64,000 nucleotides of DNA, taken from the NCBI GenBank assembly GCA_019359175.1, contig JAHHHU010000018.1, positions 32,093 through 96,092 of the forward strand. Direction: 5' to 3'. Below, piece by piece: positions 45,473 to 55,823 of the stretch (the stretch's first letter is position 1; each line of letters opens with the position of its first letter). The notes below the pieces were generated by a model. The model ran no database searches. It saw nothing but the letters and a program-made list of their open reading frames with translations, and had not been told where the DNA came from. The position numbers and the translations under genes were made by a program. This DNA comes from Phormidium tanganyikae FI6-MK23 (GTDB taxonomy: Bacteria > Cyanobacteriota > Cyanobacteriia > Leptolyngbyales > Leptolyngbyaceae).

Positions 45473-46429
45473 CTATCGGTAGGCTGCCATCGGTTCCTTA
45501 ATAAATCGGATGTACAAGTGCTTGAAGGTCGATTTGAGAACGCGGGGCGCACCAAAGTCAATCGGCATCATTTTATCCGGCAGTCGCCAATCTGCAATTT
45601 GTAAATCCAACGGATGGGAATGCGGGAAGTCGATTTCGTCGATCGCAGAACAAAGCTCCAATCGCTGGCTGGCAACGATTGTCGGGACAGTCGCGGGATC
45701 GACTTTGAGAATCTCCACAATTGAGCGATCGAGCGCAAATACATTTTCTGATGCGCCGAGTACGCCTAATTCTCTCGGCTCACCACCGCTTGGGCCATTT
45801 CCTTCATGTCCGATGATGCCATCGATAATCGTTAGATCAGGAGCGATCGTGCGAGCCGTTTCGACTAGCATCGCGCCGAATCGACCCGGATCTTTTCCGG
45901 CTTCCATATGCCACCAAGCCTTCATCTTGCCGGGAACGCAACCGAAAAGATTCTTTACGCCCATCGTTACAGTCAGTTGCATATGGGATTTTACTTTCGG
46001 TAGGTTAATTACGACATCCGCTTCGATCGCTTCTTTCGATAACAAAAGGTGATTAAATTCTTCGCTCACGGTTTCGTAACGCTTGCCTTTGAATTCAACG
46101 ATCGGTAAATTGAGGGATTCGGTCAGAGGTAAGTAACCGCTAGCTTTAGCGACTCCGTGAGCGCTTCCAAAAGCAGGCCCATCTCCGAGAAACGGCTTCC
46201 CGCCTGCTTCTTGTGCCATTTTCGCCACACAGTAAGCGATTTCAGGACGGGTGACGCATTCTTTTCCGGGACGTGCGCCTGTGAGCAAGTTCGGTTTGAG
46301 CAAAACGCGATCGCCAGGTTTAACGATGCTGCTCATGCCGCCTAAAGGTTCGAGCAGGGTTTCGAGTGCCGCCCGAAGTTCGACTAAATCATAAGAGGTA
46401 GAACGCAGCAAACTAACGGCAGGTTTCAT
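45473..46429 (-). CDS. DUF362 domain protein
   Basis: 318 residues. The DUF362 core has VLLKPNLLTGARPGKECVTRPE near residue 47, VINLPKVKSHMQLTVTMG and NLFGCVPGKMKAWWH in the middle, and IIDGIIGHEGNGPSGGEPR. No ferredoxin-type Cys cluster is present. The family is related to iron-sulphur proteins but its role is unclear. It is expressed from its own promoter region and lies divergent from the lipoprotein gene at 46571. Confidence 0.9.
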   Translation of the reverse strand: MKPAVSLLRSTSYDLVELRAALETLLEPLGGMSSIVKPGDRVLLKPNLLTGARPGKECVTRPEIAYCVAKMAQEAGGKPFLGDGPAFGSAHGVAKASGYLPLTESLNLPIVEFKGKRYETVSEEFNHLLLSKEAIEADVVINLPKVKSHMQLTVTMGVKNLFGCVPGKMKAWWHMEAGKDPGRFGAMLVETARTIAPDLTIIDGIIGHEGNGPSGGEPRELGVLGASENVFALDRSIVEILKVDPATVPTIVASQRLELCSAIDEIDFPHSHPLDLQIADWRLPDKMMPIDFGAPRVLKSTFKHLYIRFIKEPMAAYR

Positions 46430-46570
46430 AGGTCAGCGAGATAGAGGTTTTTGATAATGTAGCCTCGATCGCTGAGAATTCCAACGTGCGATCGCGCTTC
46501 TCTTTTTTACAGAGGAATACCAATAAATCGAAGCGCTAGAATAAACCAACACATTTTTGGTAGCGACTTT

Positions 46571-46993
46571 ATGAAAACTCTCCGGTTCTCAACCTTTTTC
46601 AGTCTTATCGCTGGATTGCTCGTTCTCACTGCTTGCGGAAGCAAGGACCAACCAGCCGCACAATCTCCCTCTGCCGCACAATCTCCGCTGCCTGTTCCCG
46701 CCGCTCCTGCTGCTCCTGCTGCCGGAATTTCTAGTCTACAAACCGTGATTTCAAATACGACCACTGCGGTCAATGCTGGAGACTTCCCGAAAGCAAAGGG
46801 CGAATTCGACAAGTTTGAGGATAGCTGGGAGACGGTTGAAGATGGGATTAAACAAAAAGCGCCTTCCACGTATGAAGCGATCGAAGCCAACATGGATAAG
46901 GTCGAAGATGCACTGAAGACCTCAAATAAAGCGCAGTCTTTGGCAGCATTGCAAGCATTGGGTCAACAAGTTGTTAACGCGACAAAATCGTAG
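46571..46993 (+). CDS. DUF4363-family lipoprotein
   Basis: 140 residues. A lipoprotein signal peptide (basic KTLRF, hydrophobic core, lipobox LVLTACG) indicates lipid attachment at Cys22. An Ala/Pro linker (PAAPAAPAAG) leads to a helical domain (about 60-140; FPKAKGEFDKFEDSWETVED) that is the DUF4363 pattern. It is probably a periplasm-facing lipoprotein. The next gene starts 6 bases downstream, so they are cotranscribed. Confidence 0.85.
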   Translation: MKTLRFSTFFSLIAGLLVLTACGSKDQPAAQSPSAAQSPLPVPAAPAAPAAGISSLQTVISNTTTAVNAGDFPKAKGEFDKFEDSWETVEDGIKQKAPSTYEAIEANMDKVEDALKTSNKAQSLAALQALGQQVVNATKS

Positions 46994-46999
46994 AACTTT

Positions 47000-47281
47000 A
47001 TGAAACGTGCTTTTCGTAAATATCACCGCTGGTTGAGTTTGATTGTGGCGTTGCCGCTTTTGTTGACGGTCATTACAGGAATGGCGACGACGATCGAGCG
47101 AGAATGGAAGCTCGATTTGGGTGTTTCTTCGCGCATATTGCTCAAGATTCATACTGGAGAAATCTTTCATCTTGAAGCAATCTACCCGATTTTAGATGGA
47201 TTGGGATTGCTGGGATTGTTGGTGACAGGATTAAGTATGTCGGGTATGTTTGGGCGGAGACGGCGAGAGGCTCAGAACTAG
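47000..47281 (+). CDS. PepSY-associated membrane protein, short
   Basis: 93 residues. FRKYHRWLSLIVALPLLL and TGMATTIEREWKLDL match the N-terminal PepSY_TM module, with a second membrane helix in GLGLLGLLVTGLSMSGMF. The protein is much shorter than the large PepSY_TM proteins and keeps just the two-helix core. It follows the DUF4363 lipoprotein. A role in heme or iron handling is known for some larger relatives, but nothing here proves it. The last bases overlap the 3' end of the SNF2 gene on the other strand. Confidence 0.8.
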   Translation: MKRAFRKYHRWLSLIVALPLLLTVITGMATTIEREWKLDLGVSSRILLKIHTGEIFHLEAIYPILDGLGLLGLLVTGLSMSGMFGRRRREAQN

Positions 47282-50200
47282 CCTGCTTGAATCAGTTTCA
47301 GAAGGTCATCAGTGGAGACTTTTCCGCTGATTTCTGTGCCTTCGAGTAAGCTATCTGCGAGATCGCGTTTATGTTGGTGTAAGTCTACGATTTGATCTTC
47401 GATCGTATCTTTTGCCACGAGTCGATAGATTGTAACCGGACGCTGTTGACCGATGCGGTGAGCGCGATCGCTGGCTTGATCTTCGACTGCGGGATTCCAC
47501 CACGGATCCATGTGAATTACATAGTCTGCGGCAGTGAGGTTCAGTCCAGTTCCTCCCGCTTTCAGGCTGATTAGAAAAACATCGCCTGTGCCAGATTGAA
47601 AGGCTTCAATCCGTTTTTTTCGTTCTGGGATTGAAGTGCTGCCGTCGAGGTATTGATAAGCGATCGCTTTCTTATCCAAAAATTCGCGCAAGAATTTCAG
47701 ATGATCGACAAATTGACTGAACACAAGAACTTTGTGACGGTTTTCTAGAAGTTCCTCTAGTACTTCGCCAAATAGCTGAAGCTTTGCGCTGGGTAAGTCC
47801 GATTTGGGTGTGACTAAGCGGGAATTGCAGCACGATCGACGAAGCTTCATAATCTCCGCTAACACTTGTAAGTGTTTTTGACCTGCGGGAGCATCAGACT
47901 CCGCAAGTCTTTCCATTGCGCTTTTTCGGAGGGCTTCATAGAATAGCCGCTCTTCAGTACTGAGTTCAACGTGCAAAACAATTTCGGTACGCGAGGGAAG
48001 CTCTTGGAGAACTTGGCTCTTTGTGCGACGTAGGAGAAAAGGCTGAATTAATTTTCTCAGACGAGTGCGGGCTTGTTTGTCCTCGAATCGCTCGATCGGG
48101 GTTGCAAATCGTTCATTAAATTGCTCTAGCGATCCGAGTAGTCCAGGATTGATAAATCTGAATAAATTCCATAACTCGCCTAGGTGATTTTCGATCGGCG
48201 TTCCGGTTGTAATTAATTTAAATCCGCCTTGCAAATTCATTGCCGCTTGAGAGCGCTTTGTTGCAAAATTTTTGATCGATTGCGCTTCGTCGAGAATGAT
48301 CGTTTGCCATTCGATTTTGGCTAACATTTGCGCGACATCATCTTGCTGAAGCAATCCATAACTGCAAACCAGAATGTCGAACGGCTGCAATCGATCGAGA
48401 ACTTTTTGTCGATCGCCACTGCCAAACTGAACCACATTCAGAGTCGGCGCAAATCGATCGACTTCGCTGATCCAGTTCAAGCAAACCGAAGTCGGGGCAA
48501 TCACCAACGTTGCCCCATTCGCGGCACGAGTGAGAATGAGCGCGATCGACTGCAAGGTTTTTCCTAATCCCATGCCGTCCGCCAAACACGCTCCCACACC
48601 CCAATGTGCCAATTTTGCCATCCAGCGAAAACCTTCGATCTGATAATCCCGCAGTTCCGCTTGTAGCGTGGACGGAACGATCGGATCAAGCGCCTCGACT
48701 TCTTTTAATTTTCTGATGTGTTCTTGCCAATGTCGATCGGCTTCGAGTTCTCCAACTTCATCGATCCAATCTTCGATCGCGACGGCTGCGAGTGGATGAA
48801 ACCGCGCGCCTTTGCCATGCTGTTCTGCGATCGCTCGAAAGTCATCTAAGCGCTTGCGGAATTCTTGCGTCAGCGCGAGAAACTGACCATCTTCGAGACG
48901 AATAAATCGGCTCTGAGTTTGACCGAGCAGCGCCAAAAGTCGCTGCATTTCCAGTACCGAATTTTCGTCAATTTTGATCTCGCCACTCGCCGCAAACCAA
49001 TCCCGCTGCCGTTGAATCTTAAGCTGAAAATCTCCCAGTCCAACCTGTTTGCGAATGCGAAACTTCTCACCTTCGGGATGCGAAATGATCACTCGATCGC
49101 CTAATTCTTGCAAATCGAGCAGCAATTCCAAACACGCTTCGGGGTCTTCGATCCACCATTCGCCATCTTCTTCTTCGTAATCTTCTAATGTGCGACAATC
49201 TGCGATCACGCTTTTCGCTAATTTGCGTTCCTGTTTCAGATTGCGTGTGGTTTGCAATCGCTTTCCTTCCACTTCTGCAATCACGGTTTCGCCACCCATA
49301 CCGGGACGATAGTATGATCCACCAATTGCAAACGGACGGACTAACATTGCAACTTTTAGCCCCGTTCCCGCTGGAAGTAGATGAACGTTTGGAGTCGGAT
49401 CGGCAGGCACTTCTTCGGCACTGATACCGCCGCCGATATCGGAATGCACAGTGACTAGACTGGAAATTGCGTGGATTGCGGCAAGCACTTGATCTTTTGC
49501 GATCGCTGGCACATCTAATTGATTTTTCGATCCCAAAATCTCAGCAATTCGCCGATGTTCGGGAGTGAGATCGATTACTTTTAATCGCGTTGGGCTTTCT
49601 TTTACCACCACAACGCTTTGATTTTCTTTGGGGGCAGGCGATAGTTGCAAAGTTAGACGATCGTTTTTGCCTTTTTTAACGATTAGTTCCGGCTCACCTT
49701 TAACGATCTCGATGCGGGTGTTGGTATCCTCCCAGAACACATAAGGATGACCCACGAGCGCCGCGATCGCGCGTTCTCCGAACTTGTAGTCCATCTGCCC
49801 GTAATAGCCATAGGGTGAGGCTTTGAGTTCAGCGCAAGCTCTACGGTCTTGTTCGGTGAGGTAAGAAAATTCGTCGATCGACTTATCTAGGCGTTTGAGT
49901 GCAATGTTACGACCTTTACCCCATTCACCTCTGGCATTAAGCGATTGTTCTCGCGGTTGTAGTATCCAGTGATTCGAGGACAGTGTGACAAACCAAGCTA
50001 ATCGCTGTTTTGTGTCAGCTTTAACAGCTTTAGCAGGTTCTTTTTGTAAGTTTACTAGCGCATTAAGGCACAGTTCCCAAGGTTCTTGCGATCGTAGTAA
50101 ATCGATCGTGGATCGGATACCCGTCGAGGTTCGTAGCTGTTCTGCAACATCACTAAACTCACTGCGAGGCTTAATCTGTGCCAGAAGCTCTGCGGACTCT

Positions 50201-51450
50201 AGCGCGATCCAGTTGTAGCCAGCCGTTTTCGCGTTCTCGTAGAATGTTTCTAGTGTGCCAAACAACAATCGTTTAGAGCGGGCGGTATCGGTCCAGTACA
50301 GTGCTAGTGAGTTGAAAATCGTTTCAAGACTGTGCTGATTGCGATAGGGAGCAAGGTTGAGAATCCAATCTTTTTGGGCAATGTCTCCTTGCTGGAGTTG
50401 AATCACCTTTTCTAAGGTTTCGTAGGTTGAACTCAACCAATGTTTTGCTTGTCTTGCGATCGCGGTATAGCCTTTTGCTTCATTTAATCGAGCCGGAGAA
50501 CCATCCTTGATTAGTGCAAGAATGAAGAACAATCCAGTAATGGCTTGAAAATAGACTTTGCGTTTTCCAGTCCCTTTTCTCAAGGCAGTTAGCGCGATCG
50601 TAAATTGTGCGATCGCAGCTTCAGCATCCCCTCGCAGAATGTTCAACCATCCCCACAAGGCTGCCCCACTATCCTGGTACTCTTTAGGTAGCTTTTCTAA
50701 AACCTTTTCAGCTTCATCGAGTTGTCCCCTTAGCAGCAGTTGTTCTGTAAGCAATAAAGGTTGCCAGTTAAATTTAATTGTTTCAGAAGCGCAGTCTTCT
50801 TGCAGCAGTTTGAAAGCTTCATCCGCTGGAAGGAGATGTTGGTATGAATAGCCAAGAACACCGATTAGTGCAGATTGATAGATATCAGGCGACAAAGAAC
50901 GAAACCAAACGGGATCAAAAGGATTGCCGCAAATATCAGTTAGAACTTCATCGATCGTAATTTTCTGCTTTTGATGTGCGTATCTGTAATAGTCCTCAAA
51001 TTGCTGAATGACGAACTTGATATCGTTTTTGTAAATACCAATGCGAACCTCACGCAAAAATTGGCGCTCGTTTGTGAAATATCTCGGCCCTTTTTGCCCG
51101 TAGGTATGAATCGGCGAATGGGTATTGATCGCATTCACGATCGTATCAAATTCCCCTAGTTCAACTGCCTCACGAGTCGCAACTTCAACAATTAGCGGAT
51201 TGCACTGCGGGCCTTGACCAGAATTTTGAATCAGGAATTCATCTTGAAGTAAGCGATCGATGTGGGACTTCATCCCAGTGCTTGTGTAAGCCTTTCCGGT
51301 TTTATCTTTTGTGCCCAGCGGATTGAAACAATTCAAAAACGAAGTGCGGCTAATCGGTTCATAAATCACCGAAAAAACGCGCACGATCTGACGTTTGAGC
51401 GGATCGAGTTTTCGGTATTGTTGAATCAATTGAGTCTGTTCGGCATCCAT
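47278..51450 (-). CDS. SNF2-family DEAD/DEAH helicase with long N-terminal region
   Basis: 1390 residues. The C-terminal ATPase core (about 925-1385) shows LADGMGLGKTLQS (P-loop, near 958), LVIAPTSVCLNWISE, ILDEAQSIKN (motif II), TGTPIENHLGELWNLFRF, VFSQFVDHLKFL, LISLKAGGTGLNLTAA and DRAHRIGQQRPVTIYRL (motif VI near 1332). The first 450 residues look like a winged helix (about 1-100) followed by TPR-like helical repeats, and the middle has the bacterial SNF2-associated domain. It is an ATP-driven DNA translocase without a nuclease domain. It lies 134 bases downstream of the caspase-WD40 gene on the same strand. Confidence 0.93.
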   Translation of the reverse strand: MDAEQTQLIQQYRKLDPLKRQIVRVFSVIYEPISRTSFLNCFNPLGTKDKTGKAYTSTGMKSHIDRLLQDEFLIQNSGQGPQCNPLIVEVATREAVELGEFDTIVNAINTHSPIHTYGQKGPRYFTNERQFLREVRIGIYKNDIKFVIQQFEDYYRYAHQKQKITIDEVLTDICGNPFDPVWFRSLSPDIYQSALIGVLGYSYQHLLPADEAFKLLQEDCASETIKFNWQPLLLTEQLLLRGQLDEAEKVLEKLPKEYQDSGAALWGWLNILRGDAEAAIAQFTIALTALRKGTGKRKVYFQAITGLFFILALIKDGSPARLNEAKGYTAIARQAKHWLSSTYETLEKVIQLQQGDIAQKDWILNLAPYRNQHSLETIFNSLALYWTDTARSKRLLFGTLETFYENAKTAGYNWIALESAELLAQIKPRSEFSDVAEQLRTSTGIRSTIDLLRSQEPWELCLNALVNLQKEPAKAVKADTKQRLAWFVTLSSNHWILQPREQSLNARGEWGKGRNIALKRLDKSIDEFSYLTEQDRRACAELKASPYGYYGQMDYKFGERAIAALVGHPYVFWEDTNTRIEIVKGEPELIVKKGKNDRLTLQLSPAPKENQSVVVVKESPTRLKVIDLTPEHRRIAEILGSKNQLDVPAIAKDQVLAAIHAISSLVTVHSDIGGGISAEEVPADPTPNVHLLPAGTGLKVAMLVRPFAIGGSYYRPGMGGETVIAEVEGKRLQTTRNLKQERKLAKSVIADCRTLEDYEEEDGEWWIEDPEACLELLLDLQELGDRVIISHPEGEKFRIRKQVGLGDFQLKIQRQRDWFAASGEIKIDENSVLEMQRLLALLGQTQSRFIRLEDGQFLALTQEFRKRLDDFRAIAEQHGKGARFHPLAAVAIEDWIDEVGELEADRHWQEHIRKLKEVEALDPIVPSTLQAELRDYQIEGFRWMAKLAHWGVGACLADGMGLGKTLQSIALILTRAANGATLVIAPTSVCLNWISEVDRFAPTLNVVQFGSGDRQKVLDRLQPFDILVCSYGLLQQDDVAQMLAKIEWQTIILDEAQSIKNFATKRSQAAMNLQGGFKLITTGTPIENHLGELWNLFRFINPGLLGSLEQFNERFATPIERFEDKQARTRLRKLIQPFLLRRTKSQVLQELPSRTEIVLHVELSTEERLFYEALRKSAMERLAESDAPAGQKHLQVLAEIMKLRRSCCNSRLVTPKSDLPSAKLQLFGEVLEELLENRHKVLVFSQFVDHLKFLREFLDKKAIAYQYLDGSTSIPERKKRIEAFQSGTGDVFLISLKAGGTGLNLTAADYVIHMDPWWNPAVEDQASDRAHRIGQQRPVTIYRLVAKDTIEDQIVDLHQHKRDLADSLLEGTEISGKVSTDDLLKLIQAG

Positions 51451-51584
51451 CGGCGTTCAATCTGAAGAAAACGGATGTCAATAAGGATAGCAAGAAAGCT
51501 CGATCTTAAGCAGGTTCGGGATACACGAGCGCAGGAACTCGTTTATAAGCAGGGGTTCCCGATCGCGCTTCTATTCAAGAAAAT

Positions 51585-54539
51585 TTAGGAGCATTCGGTT
51601 TGAGAACGATCGCCGATTAAACGACAGCCCGTTTGCATCAATGTAGCTAAATCGAAGTTCCAAACCTTCAACCCGTAGCGATTTCCCACACTCAACAACG
51701 ACTTACGATTTGCACCAAAGGCAATATGTTCGATCGAGTCTTGAGAACCGACTAGCGTTTTCAGAAAGGTTCCGTTCTGCATATTCCAGAGCCGAATTGT
51801 GCGATCGCGTCCACCAGATGCCAAAATTTGCCCATCTGCACTGAAGCTCAGACTTGTTACCGCGTTCTCATGCCCGGATAGCGTTTGCGTTGGAACCGTT
51901 TCGCGCTCAGATGACGCATCTCCAACTGTCCAGAGTTTGACAGTTTTATCTTCTCCGGCTGAAGCGATCGACTTTCCATCGGGGCTAAATGCGAGATCGT
52001 TAATGCCCTGCGTGTTTTCAGCAGTGCGATCGTGACTTCCCAACAAAATCGGGCTTTGGCTATCGGGATACCAAAGATGAATTGAGTTTGTCAGCGTTCC
52101 AGCGGCGAGAATGCGACCGTCAGGACTAAATCGAATCACGCTGGCAGTGGCGTTATGTCCTTTGAAGGTATCGAGAATTCTACCTTTGGAGACGTTCCAC
52201 AGTTTGATCGTTTGATCGGCGCTACCCGAAGCAAGGACTTCACCATCCGATCGAAAACTTAGTGCAGTTACAGCTTGCGTGTGAGCCGATAGCGTTTGAA
52301 TCAAAATACCTTTCTCGACATCCCAAAGTTTGATAGTGGTATCTTGACTCGCAGAAGCTAACCGCTTGCCATCAGGACTAAACACGAGTTGGGTAATTGC
52401 GGCTTTGTGCCCTTTGAACTCTGTGCCAAGCTGCTGAAATTTATTACCGTCGCGCTGCCAGAGTTGGATCGAGTTGTTGCGAGTTGAAACGGCGAATGTT
52501 TTTTGATCTGGGCTGAGACTCGCATTAGAAAGCGAAATTCCTACCGTCGTCGTGGGTTCTTCGGAAGCTGCGATCGCTTGTTGCAATGTTGCGATCGTGC
52601 TGATTTTCAGACTTTCCGGGACAAAATTCCAGGGAAGATCAACTTGCTGTAGTTTTCGTCCAGCCTTCAGAGCAGTGTTGAGCGCTTCTACCGTTTGATC
52701 CGCCTCAAGTTGCGTGGTGGCAGCACTCGAAAGCTGCTGTACGGCGTGAATTTTTTCAGTTCGAGACTGGTACAATCCAACACCCGCAACCATCACCGCA
52801 ACGACACTAAAAACTTTTAATCCGGTTGTGACCAGTTTTTGAGTTTCAGGCTTTTGAGTTCGTTCGATCGCGGATTGGCTGAGTTTTCGTGTGGAGCGAT
52901 CGAGCTGCTGTACGGTGTTCGTCGCGATGTGACTTGCATCAGAAGTGCGCTGACGATAAAGGGCTTGCCCAGAGTTTGCTGCTTGATGAATCGATTGATT
53001 GAGAGCGCTGATCTTTGTAGTGAGGGTGCTGTGAAACTGGGCGGCGCGTTGTTTTGATTGGGCGTGCTGCTCGATCGCGAAATTCCCAGCGGCTTGTTTG
53101 ATTTGTGCGATCGCGGTTACGGTTTGCTGTAGCTGCTTTTGGGTGGAACGCTGAAGCCGTTTGATCTGGCGATCGCTCCGCTTCTGGCGAACAGGTTGAC
53201 TGGGTTTGGAAACAGGGGGCTGAATGGTTCGAGGAATTGATTTTTCAACGATCGGCTCTGGAGTAAGTTCCTGAACTGGGGAAACTTGAGGCTCGATCGT
53301 AGGCTGGATGAATTCAGTAACAGTCTCTTGAACTTGCGGAACGATTGATTCGATCGTAGGTTCAGGAGCAACTTCTAGAACTATAGGTGCAACAGGTTCA
53401 GCGATGGTTTCTTGAATCGTTGGCGCAACAGATTCAGGCTGAATTAGCTCAACATCACTTTCTTGAACCGATAAAACAGTAGTTTCTTCAGGCTTTGCGA
53501 TTGGAGGCGAAATAGTAGAATCAATCTTTTGGATTGCAGGTTCGATCGACGTAGGTTTCTCGATCGAAGGCAGAGTCACCGGCTCAGGTTGCGATTTGCG
53601 AAGGGAAGCAGAACGATCGAGCGGTGGATCAATATTAGTCGCTTTGATATCTGGAAACAGAAGCTCTAACGGATCTTTAGGTTTGATGCCTAAAGCGCTT
53701 TGTGTTTGACCGATCCGGGTCGGAGTTTGTGAGATTGCTCTTGAGGCGTGATTTTCTGTATCACGGTGCAGCCACTCTAATTGTTGATTAGTCCGATCGA
53801 TATACTGCACAGTGCGATCGTGAACATAACTTGCCAACACCGAAGCAGTAACAACCCCTTGCGGATTTGCAGCGGCTCCCCGCAATCCCTCGATCAAAAA
53901 ATGGCTAAAAATTCCATGCCCTAACTCTGGAAACTTCCAGGATTGTTGAGCGCGTCCTCTCCCGGTCGGCGCAGCACACGACAAAAGCGCCTGAAATTCA
54001 GGATTCTGCGTCGCTTGCTGCCGAAACATTTGAACCAACTGCCCAACCGGGTTATCTAGCAACTCAGACGTATCGCTCTGAAGAGTCATCCCGTTCGCGT
54101 GACAAACATCGACCCATAGAATCTGCTGCTTTGCCGCACAACTTCCCAACGATCCCAACAGCCCGATCGCACTCAATCCCGTCTGTAGCATCGCGTCTTT
54201 TTGCGTATCTGCTAGGCAAAATACGACCTGCTGCAACCGCGAATCGAGCGCGCCATGCCCACAAAAATAGAAAACAACGGTGTCTTCTGGTTTCGCCTGT
54301 TCGACAATCGTTTGCAAACTCGATCTCACTTCGTCGAGCGTCGGTGCAGTCGCATTACCGTGATGTAGCTGAATCGAAGTATTGGGAAATTCCTGAATAA
54401 CATCGGCAAACGCATCCGCGAGACGCTGAACATCGACCGTGGAATATTGCAGAATCGGAAATCGTTGATCGTGATACTGGCTCACTCCAATCAGGAGAAC
54501 CCACAGTTTTGCTTGACCAGTTTTGAGCGTAAGTTCCAT
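51585..54539 (-). CDS. Caspase-like (orthocaspase/metacaspase) protein with WD40 repeats
   Basis: 984 residues from the ATG at 54539. The frame extends 17 codons further without similarity. An N-terminal peptidase C14 domain (about 8-260) has the His in FYFCGHGAL (His95) and the Cys in WVDVCHANG (Cys146), so both catalytic residues are kept. Then comes a long Pro/Glu/Ile-rich linker (about 300-440), a Gln-rich coiled region, one membrane helix (about 580-605, VFSVVAVMVAGVGLY) and seven WD40 repeats at the C-terminus (FSPDGKRLASASQDTTIKLW units). It is a membrane-anchored Arg/Lys-directed protease of the type implicated in cyanobacterial stress or cell death. Targets are unknown. Confidence 0.92.
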   Translation of the reverse strand: MELTLKTGQAKLWVLLIGVSQYHDQRFPILQYSTVDVQRLADAFADVIQEFPNTSIQLHHGNATAPTLDEVRSSLQTIVEQAKPEDTVVFYFCGHGALDSRLQQVVFCLADTQKDAMLQTGLSAIGLLGSLGSCAAKQQILWVDVCHANGMTLQSDTSELLDNPVGQLVQMFRQQATQNPEFQALLSCAAPTGRGRAQQSWKFPELGHGIFSHFLIEGLRGAAANPQGVVTASVLASYVHDRTVQYIDRTNQQLEWLHRDTENHASRAISQTPTRIGQTQSALGIKPKDPLELLFPDIKATNIDPPLDRSASLRKSQPEPVTLPSIEKPTSIEPAIQKIDSTISPPIAKPEETTVLSVQESDVELIQPESVAPTIQETIAEPVAPIVLEVAPEPTIESIVPQVQETVTEFIQPTIEPQVSPVQELTPEPIVEKSIPRTIQPPVSKPSQPVRQKRSDRQIKRLQRSTQKQLQQTVTAIAQIKQAAGNFAIEQHAQSKQRAAQFHSTLTTKISALNQSIHQAANSGQALYRQRTSDASHIATNTVQQLDRSTRKLSQSAIERTQKPETQKLVTTGLKVFSVVAVMVAGVGLYQSRTEKIHAVQQLSSAATTQLEADQTVEALNTALKAGRKLQQVDLPWNFVPESLKISTIATLQQAIAASEEPTTTVGISLSNASLSPDQKTFAVSTRNNSIQLWQRDGNKFQQLGTEFKGHKAAITQLVFSPDGKRLASASQDTTIKLWDVEKGILIQTLSAHTQAVTALSFRSDGEVLASGSADQTIKLWNVSKGRILDTFKGHNATASVIRFSPDGRILAAGTLTNSIHLWYPDSQSPILLGSHDRTAENTQGINDLAFSPDGKSIASAGEDKTVKLWTVGDASSERETVPTQTLSGHENAVTSLSFSADGQILASGGRDRTIRLWNMQNGTFLKTLVGSQDSIEHIAFGANRKSLLSVGNRYGLKVWNFDLATLMQTGCRLIGDRSQTECS

Positions 54540-54789
54540 GTAGAGTAGATGTTGGGCTAGTTCGGAGTTCGTAACGCAAAAAGGACGCACCCGGTAGGTT
54601 CCGCTACATACGTCCGATTGTGACGTATCCGCTCAGGTGAGTCAAATATTGCGTCAAGCCTACTGACGAAAAATCCCGCTTTCAGGTTTAAACCAAATCA
54701 GAGATTCACAGAATTAATCTTTAAGTAAAGCGATCGTGAATTTAATCGCTTCTACTGTTGCAGAGTTGTCTTGCCCTCATTCTGTATTC

Positions 54790-55806
54790 CTAAAGACGAT
54801 CGATTTCTAATTCATCAAGTGCCATTTGCAACGACGTAGGATCGATCATCAATCGAGACATTGCAAAACGACGCGCATCGCCTTCGGTTTCCAGTTTACA
54901 AATAATGTCATCGGGTAGCTTTCCTGTTACCCCACACCAACGCCCCCCTGAAACCGCATTGTCTCGACGATAAATATCCACAACATAGCCCGGATGAAAT
55001 AGTTCAATCAGCTTCACTCCTTGAGCATTGAACACAAAATTTTTTAATGCTGCACCGTGAATCCCAACCACAACTTTGGCATTTCGAGCGATCGACCATT
55101 GTTCTGCCATCGAGAAATCTTCAAAGTAAAGCTTCTCAAAACCATAGCTCGATAACACCTGCTCAATTTCAGGCTCATTGATTATCGATCGAGTTCCACG
55201 CCGCGCTAAAAACACTCGCTCAGGGGTTTTCGGCTTGTACCCATCAAACTCAAATTGTCCAAACTCAGTTCGATAAAACGGCTCAAAATCTGGCTCATCA
55301 TTGTGATCCGACATCACCACTAGGTTTCCTTCAACGTGCCGATTTGTGCAAATCAGCGGAAAGCCCAGCAGTCTGTAAGCCTCGATCGCCATTCGATGTG
55401 GATTTTCCCGGAGAATCAGCGCCAAGTTAGGAAACTTCGATCGAGCTAACAATGCCTTAATCGCAATGCACCCCAAGATATGAGCAATGTTGCCATCGAC
55501 CTCATAGCGCGTATCAAAGATGTAACTATCTCGGCACTGAATCGGAGTCGCAAATTCTTTGTAGAGCCGCTTGTAAGGATTTCTGACGTGAATGTTTAGC
55601 GATCGAGTCGAATCTGGACGAGCGCAAAACTCGATCTCTCGGCGCTGTAGCTGTTCTGCACGATGAGCGATTTCTAGAATTCTAGGTTCCCAGGCGTGGG
55701 CGAGTCGAGTCGGATAGGTAAAAGTTTTCGCCGCAGCGAGTTCGATCGTGCCGCCTGGAATTGAAATCGCTTGCTTGGTCTGACTTGAAGATGCAGTCTT
55801 TAACAT
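54790..55806 (-). CDS. Glycosyltransferase family 61 (DUF563) protein
   Basis: 338 residues, soluble. The GT61 C-terminal signature is VVGIHGAALKNFVFN, followed by LIELFHPGYV, with RVFLARRGTRSIINEPEI before it. The family transfers xylose or GlcNAc-like sugars. The donor and acceptor here are unknown. It lies 17 bases downstream of another sugar-transferase-like gene, so the two probably build part of a surface glycan. Confidence 0.85.
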   Translation of the reverse strand: MLKTASSSQTKQAISIPGGTIELAAAKTFTYPTRLAHAWEPRILEIAHRAEQLQRREIEFCARPDSTRSLNIHVRNPYKRLYKEFATPIQCRDSYIFDTRYEVDGNIAHILGCIAIKALLARSKFPNLALILRENPHRMAIEAYRLLGFPLICTNRHVEGNLVVMSDHNDEPDFEPFYRTEFGQFEFDGYKPKTPERVFLARRGTRSIINEPEIEQVLSSYGFEKLYFEDFSMAEQWSIARNAKVVVGIHGAALKNFVFNAQGVKLIELFHPGYVVDIYRRDNAVSGGRWCGVTGKLPDDIICKLETEGDARRFAMSRLMIDPTSLQMALDELEIDRL

Positions 55807-55823
55807 AGATTAAGCCGAAATTG

